Shown here: piece by piece, positions 61,163 through 64,000 of the stretch
How positions within the stretch are numbered: the first letter of the stretch is position 1
How the letters are laid out: each line of letters starts with the position of its first letter
Assembly: GCF_029948125.1 (NCBI RefSeq)
Contig: NZ_JASAMB010000001.1
Location: 186,001-250,000, forward strand
Direction: 5' to 3'
DNA from: Catellatospora sp. KI3
Lineage (GTDB): Bacteria > Actinomycetota > Actinomycetes > Mycobacteriales > Micromonosporaceae
Length of the DNA stretch: 64,000 nt
Program-made: the position numbers and the translations under genes
The notes under the pieces: model-generated
What the model was told of the DNA's origin: nothing
The model's input: only the letters and a program-made list of their open reading frames with translations
Databases searched by the model: none

Positions 61163-62113
61163 TCAGGGCAGGACGCGTACGTCGACTTCGACGCCGGCAC
61201 GGCGTGCCGCAGCCTCGGTGACGATCCGCCGAACCTCGTCCGGCCTACGCTCCACGAACGAGGGCACGAAGTGCAGCACCTGCACACCGACCCGGCCGAG
61301 GATGTTGTGGCGTTCCAGCGTCCGTGCCCAATCCTGCTGGTTGAAGTGGAACTCGCGCGAATCCACCTCGATCGCGAGTGCCGCCTCCGGCAGGTAGCCG
61401 TCCGGCGTCGGCAACGGCGTACCGTCGAGCCGAGCCAGGCGCGGGTTCCACAGCAGGCGACCGGCCAACGCCGGAACCGCCTCCAGCACCTCGCGGGTCA
61501 GCGCCTCGGGCGCCGACCGGGCCCCGCCGACAATCTCCGCCAGCACTCGTCGGACCAGCGCCGTGCGGCTGCGCGCCGCCCGCCGCACCTGCGCGTCGAG
61601 CGCGCCGGGCGACACCTCGAACCGCTGCACAGCCTCTGCCATGACCGCCCGGACCGTACGAAGTTCGCGCAGGTCGCGGCAGGCGTCCACGACCGCGCGG
61701 GCTGGTGAGCACACCCGGTAGAGCTCCGTATGGCGAGCGGACTCGTCGAGTTCCAACGCCCGCCGCACCGCCACGAAGCCGTGCGAGCGCCGGCGTTCCT
61801 CGTGCCGCACGAGCACGTGCACCTGCTCCGAGGAGGGGACCGCGCGGAAGCCGTACCAACTCAGCGCGCTCGTCCCCGTGAGCTGAGCGTTCGGTCCGGC
61901 GTAGAGCGCGGCCGCGATGCGGCGCTGCTCCTCGGTCAGGACCCCGCTGGTCACGCAGTAGATGCCGTTGAGCACGCGCTGCCAGGCGCCACTACGGATG
62001 CGGCGGTAGACGTACATGTCGCTGTGCCCGGCCGCGAGCACCTGCTCCCTGGTCAGCAACTGCCGTTGGCGTACCGCGACGGCGTCGAGCGTCGCGTCGA
62101 GTGCTCGTGTCAT
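61163..62113 (-). CDS. AbiEi-like N-terminus with DUF559/Vsr-like nuclease C-terminus
   Basis: 316 residues. N-terminal winged-helix part with LLTREQVLAAGHSDMYVYRRIRSGAWQRVLNGIYCVTSG, the AbiEi antitoxin-type start, then ALSWYGFR. The C-terminal domain has AIEVDSREFHFNQQDWARTLERHNILGRVGVQVLHF, the D/E-x(n)-D(S)-x-E-x-H order of DUF559/Vsr-type endonuclease folds. Such solitary genes are common in actinobacteria; no toxin partner lies beside it. ATG at 62113. Confidence 0.78.
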   Translation of the reverse strand: MTRALDATLDAVAVRQRQLLTREQVLAAGHSDMYVYRRIRSGAWQRVLNGIYCVTSGVLTEEQRRIAAALYAGPNAQLTGTSALSWYGFRAVPSSEQVHVLVRHEERRRSHGFVAVRRALELDESARHTELYRVCSPARAVVDACRDLRELRTVRAVMAEAVQRFEVSPGALDAQVRRAARSRTALVRRVLAEIVGGARSAPEALTREVLEAVPALAGRLLWNPRLARLDGTPLPTPDGYLPEAALAIEVDSREFHFNQQDWARTLERHNILGRVGVQVLHFVPSFVERRPDEVRRIVTEAAARRAGVEVDVRVLP

Positions 62114-62265
62114 GCCCGGCACGATCGCCGCGCGCCCCAGGCTCCGCCAGCCGCCGCCGACCCCGTCGGTGGACAGCCGGTGGCTTGGGGACGACGCCCG
62201 CCCCCGGTTCTTGATCTGGTATGGCCACAGCCGAGTCCCCCGCCCACCGCCCCAAGCGCCGGACG

Positions 62266-62318
62266 TGAAGAAGGGTCCCTTCTATATCGGAAAGCGATAA
62301 GAAGGGACCCTTCCTTAC
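62266..62318 (-). repeat. Palindromic repeat family B, copy 6
   Basis: Reverse orientation: TGAAGAAGGGTCCCTTCTATATC, then AAGCGATAAGAAGGGACCCTTCC. It starts 7 bp after the ilvE stop and is oriented with ilvE. Confidence 0.92.
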
Positions 62319-62325
62319 CTCAGGA

Positions 62326-63420
62326 TCAGATGGTGGTGGTCCAGCCGTGGGGGTCGGGGCGGCGGCCGTACTGGATGTCGACGAGGTGGGCGCGGAGGGC
62401 CGTGGCGACCTGGCCGGCGGTGCCGTCGCCCATCTGGAAGTCGCCCTCGGTGCCGCGGACGGTGCCGATGGGGGTCAGGACGGCGGCGGTGCCGCAGGCG
62501 AACGCCTCGACGATGTCGCCGGCGCGGGCACCGTCGCGCCACTCGTCGATCGAGACCGGGCGCTCCTCGACCGCGTAGCCCTGCTCCTTGGCCAGGGTGA
62601 TGACCGAGTCGCGGGTGATGCCGGGCAGGATCGCGCCGTTCAGCGGCGGTGTGATCATGGTGCCGTCCCGGCGCACCAGGAACACGTTCATGCCGCCGAG
62701 CTCGTCGATGTACTTGCGCTCCGCCGCGTCGAGGTAGACCACCTGGTCGCAGCCGTGCTCGGCCGCCTCGGCCTGGGCGGCCAGACCGGCGGCGTAGTTG
62801 CCGCCGCACTTGGCCGCGCCGGTGCCGCCGGGCGCGGCCCGGGTGTAGTCGTTGGACACCCAGATCGTGACCGGCTTGACCCCGCCGGCGAAGTACGGCC
62901 CGACCGGCGAGGCGATGAGCACGTACAGGTACTCGCGGGCCGGGCGCACGCCGAGGAACACCTCGCTGGCGTACTGGAACGGGCGCAGGTAGAGGCTGCC
63001 CTCGGTGCTGGTCGGCACCCAGGCGCGGTCGATGTCGACCAGCTGCCTGATCGAGCCGAGGAACAGCTCGGGCGGCAGCGGCGCCATCGCCATCCGGTTC
63101 GCCGACTCGACGAACCGGGCCGCGTTGGCCTCGGGGCGGAACAGGCCGACCTTCCCGTCGGCCCGCTGGTACGCCTTCAGCCCCTCGAATATCTCCTGGG
63201 CATAGTGCAGCACGGCGGTCGCCGGGTCCATCGGGATCGGGGCGCGTGCCTCGACCCGGGCGTCGTACCAGCCTTTGCCCTCGGCGTACCGAATGGTGAC
63301 CATGTGGTCGGTGAAGATCCGGCCGAAACCGGGGTTGGCCAGGAGCGCCTCGCGCTCAGTGGCCGATACCGGTTGCGAACTCGGACGGATCTCGAAGTCG
63401 ATCGTGCCACCGCCGCTCAT
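62326..63420 (-). CDS. ilvE: Branched-chain amino-acid aminotransferase
   Basis: PLP enzyme (fold type IV) for the last step of Leu, Ile and Val synthesis. 364 residues with ILHYAQEIFEGLKAY-like VLHYAQEIFEGLKAY, RPFQYASEVFLGV, the PLP lysine in TGAAKCGGNYAAG and GGMNVFLVRRDG. It lies 146 bp downstream of leuB on the same strand, so branched-chain synthesis genes are together. Confidence 0.96.
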   Translation of the reverse strand: MSGGGTIDFEIRPSSQPVSATEREALLANPGFGRIFTDHMVTIRYAEGKGWYDARVEARAPIPMDPATAVLHYAQEIFEGLKAYQRADGKVGLFRPEANAARFVESANRMAMAPLPPELFLGSIRQLVDIDRAWVPTSTEGSLYLRPFQYASEVFLGVRPAREYLYVLIASPVGPYFAGGVKPVTIWVSNDYTRAAPGGTGAAKCGGNYAAGLAAQAEAAEHGCDQVVYLDAAERKYIDELGGMNVFLVRRDGTMITPPLNGAILPGITRDSVITLAKEQGYAVEERPVSIDEWRDGARAGDIVEAFACGTAAVLTPIGTVRGTEGDFQMGDGTAGQVATALRAHLVDIQYGRRPDPHGWTTTI

Positions 63421-63514
63421 GCGCGCTGCCCTCCATCGTCAGGGGTCCGGGGAAAACTTACCTCTAACGTTCGTTAAACCCCAGCCCGTACGGTGTCCCA
63501 GGCAGAAAGCACGT

Positions 63515-63540
63515 CGCCCGGCCACCTCACGGACCGGGCG
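63515..63540 (-). terminator. Hairpin after leuB
   Basis: CGCCCGG and CCGGGCG form a 7-bp stem around 12 bases, extended by ACGT/ACGT. It lies 27 bp past the leuB stop and before ilvE. Confidence 0.55.
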
Positions 63541-63566
63541 AACGTGTCATTCTCGCGGCCGTGCGG

Positions 63567-64000
63567 TCATGCTACGAGTACGGATACTCGGTCGCCGACC
63601 TCGGCCGTGCGGATCGCCTGTCCGGGCGTACGGCCGGACAGTTCGGTCGAAACCGCCTCTTCGATCTTGCGGGCCTCGTCCGCGTAGCCCAGGTGGTCCA
63701 GGCACAGCGCCACCGACAGGATCGCCGCCACGGGGTCGGCCTTGCCCTGGCCCGCGATGTCCGGCGCCGAGCCGTGCACCGGCTCGAACATGGACGGGAA
63801 GGCGCGGGTCGGGTTGATGCAGCCGCTCGCGGCCAGGCCGATGCCGCCGGTCACGGCCGCCGCGATGTCGGTGAGGATGTCGCCGAACAGGTTGTCGGTG
63901 ACGACCACGTCGTAGCGCTGCGGGTTCGTGACCATGAACATGGCGGCCGCGTCGACGTGCTGGTACTCGGTGGCGATGTCCGGGAACTCGGTCGCCACCT
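63567..64000 (-). CDS. leuB: 3-isopropylmalate dehydrogenase, C-terminal part
   Basis: About 144 residues before the window edge; the N-terminal part lies outside. The sequence [46 protein letters not shown] contains the metal- and substrate-binding aspartates, and [25 protein letters not shown] binds NAD. It oxidises and decarboxylates 3-isopropylmalate, and so completes the leucine pathway seen with leuC and leuD. Confidence 0.95.
   Translation of the reverse strand, partial: VATEFPDIATEYQHVDAAAMFMVTNPQRYDVVVTDNLFGDILTDIAAAVTGGIGLAASGCINPTRAFPSMFEPVHGSAPDIAGQGKADPVAAILSVALCLDHLGYADEARKIEEAVSTELSGRTPGQAIRTAEVGDRVSVLVA

Noticed and set aside
10711-62318. Regularly repeated palindromes as a CRISPR array
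   Set aside because: Copies are kilobases apart with no spacers or cas genes; they are dispersed repeats.

Overview
The window is high-GC DNA with actinobacterial gene content (SepIVA, HupB with a PAKKA-type tail, F420 enzymes, NdgR-type IclR regulator, zinc-type L28 and L32, many GTG starts). Gene order over the first 31 kb (mutM, rnc, rpmF, DUF177, sepIVA, coaD, rsmD, recG, DAK2 protein, rpmB, thiL, DUF3515, ddl, gpsA, cofC/fbiD, ppk, hupB, leuD, leuC, iclR, tRNA-Glu/Gln, FAH protein) follows the conserved actinobacterial order that I recall from Mycobacterium and Streptomyces. The combination with glnA2-nadE-panB and the repeat style suggests Micromonosporaceae (for example a Catellatospora/Actinoplanes relative); that family call is inference. 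No rRNA, CRISPR array, IS element or prophage was seen.

Layout. 1-4920: DNA repair, ribosome and cell-division genes, nearly all on the minus strand. 5124-10621: an LPXTG surface protein, recG, a DAK2/FakA-like protein and rpmB. 10864-19373: thiL, an Lrp-type RAM domain, DUF3515, D-Ala-D-Ala ligase, a Cys/Met-metabolism PLP enzyme, gpsA plus an acyltransferase, and the F420 gene cofC. 19463-24486: polyphosphate kinase with a CHAD protein, DoxX, TetR and HU. 24708-27473: leucine biosynthesis and its divergent IclR regulator. 27670-38932: a DUF3352-like membrane protein, two tRNAs, glnA2, nadE, panB, an F420-dependent NADP reductase and a TauE permease. 39001-39424: RNase P RNA.

39425-45640 is an accessory stretch with small secreted proteins and several broken genes (a 5'-truncated relic, a frameshifted coiled-coil gene, a DinB relic fused to the tail of a surface protein). 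45639-48855 is a compact three-gene operon: membrane protein, glutamine synthetase-like enzyme, amidohydrolase (a split FluG-like pair). 48960-55137 holds small hypotheticals, an ArsR/CDF metal-efflux pair, a phosphatase, a histone H1-like protein and an RNB nuclease. 55296-58011 is the RNase HI/phosphatase, zinc-ribbon and Nif3 cluster. 58021-61052 pairs a flavoprotein and an XRE regulator divergently with a PrimPol-like gene and a 55-residue small ORF. The window ends with an AbiEi/nuclease-like protein, ilvE and the 3' part of leuB.

The most striking structure is non-coding. At least three families of palindromic repeats (A: 4 copies, B: 6 copies, C: 3 copies), plus single-copy palindromes, sit at gene 3' ends. 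All four A copies lie between convergent gene pairs. The asymmetric B and C elements are always oriented with a gene whose stop codon lies 0 to about 70 bp upstream. This suggests a dispersed system of 3'-end hairpins. One copy has supplied the last codons of a coding sequence.
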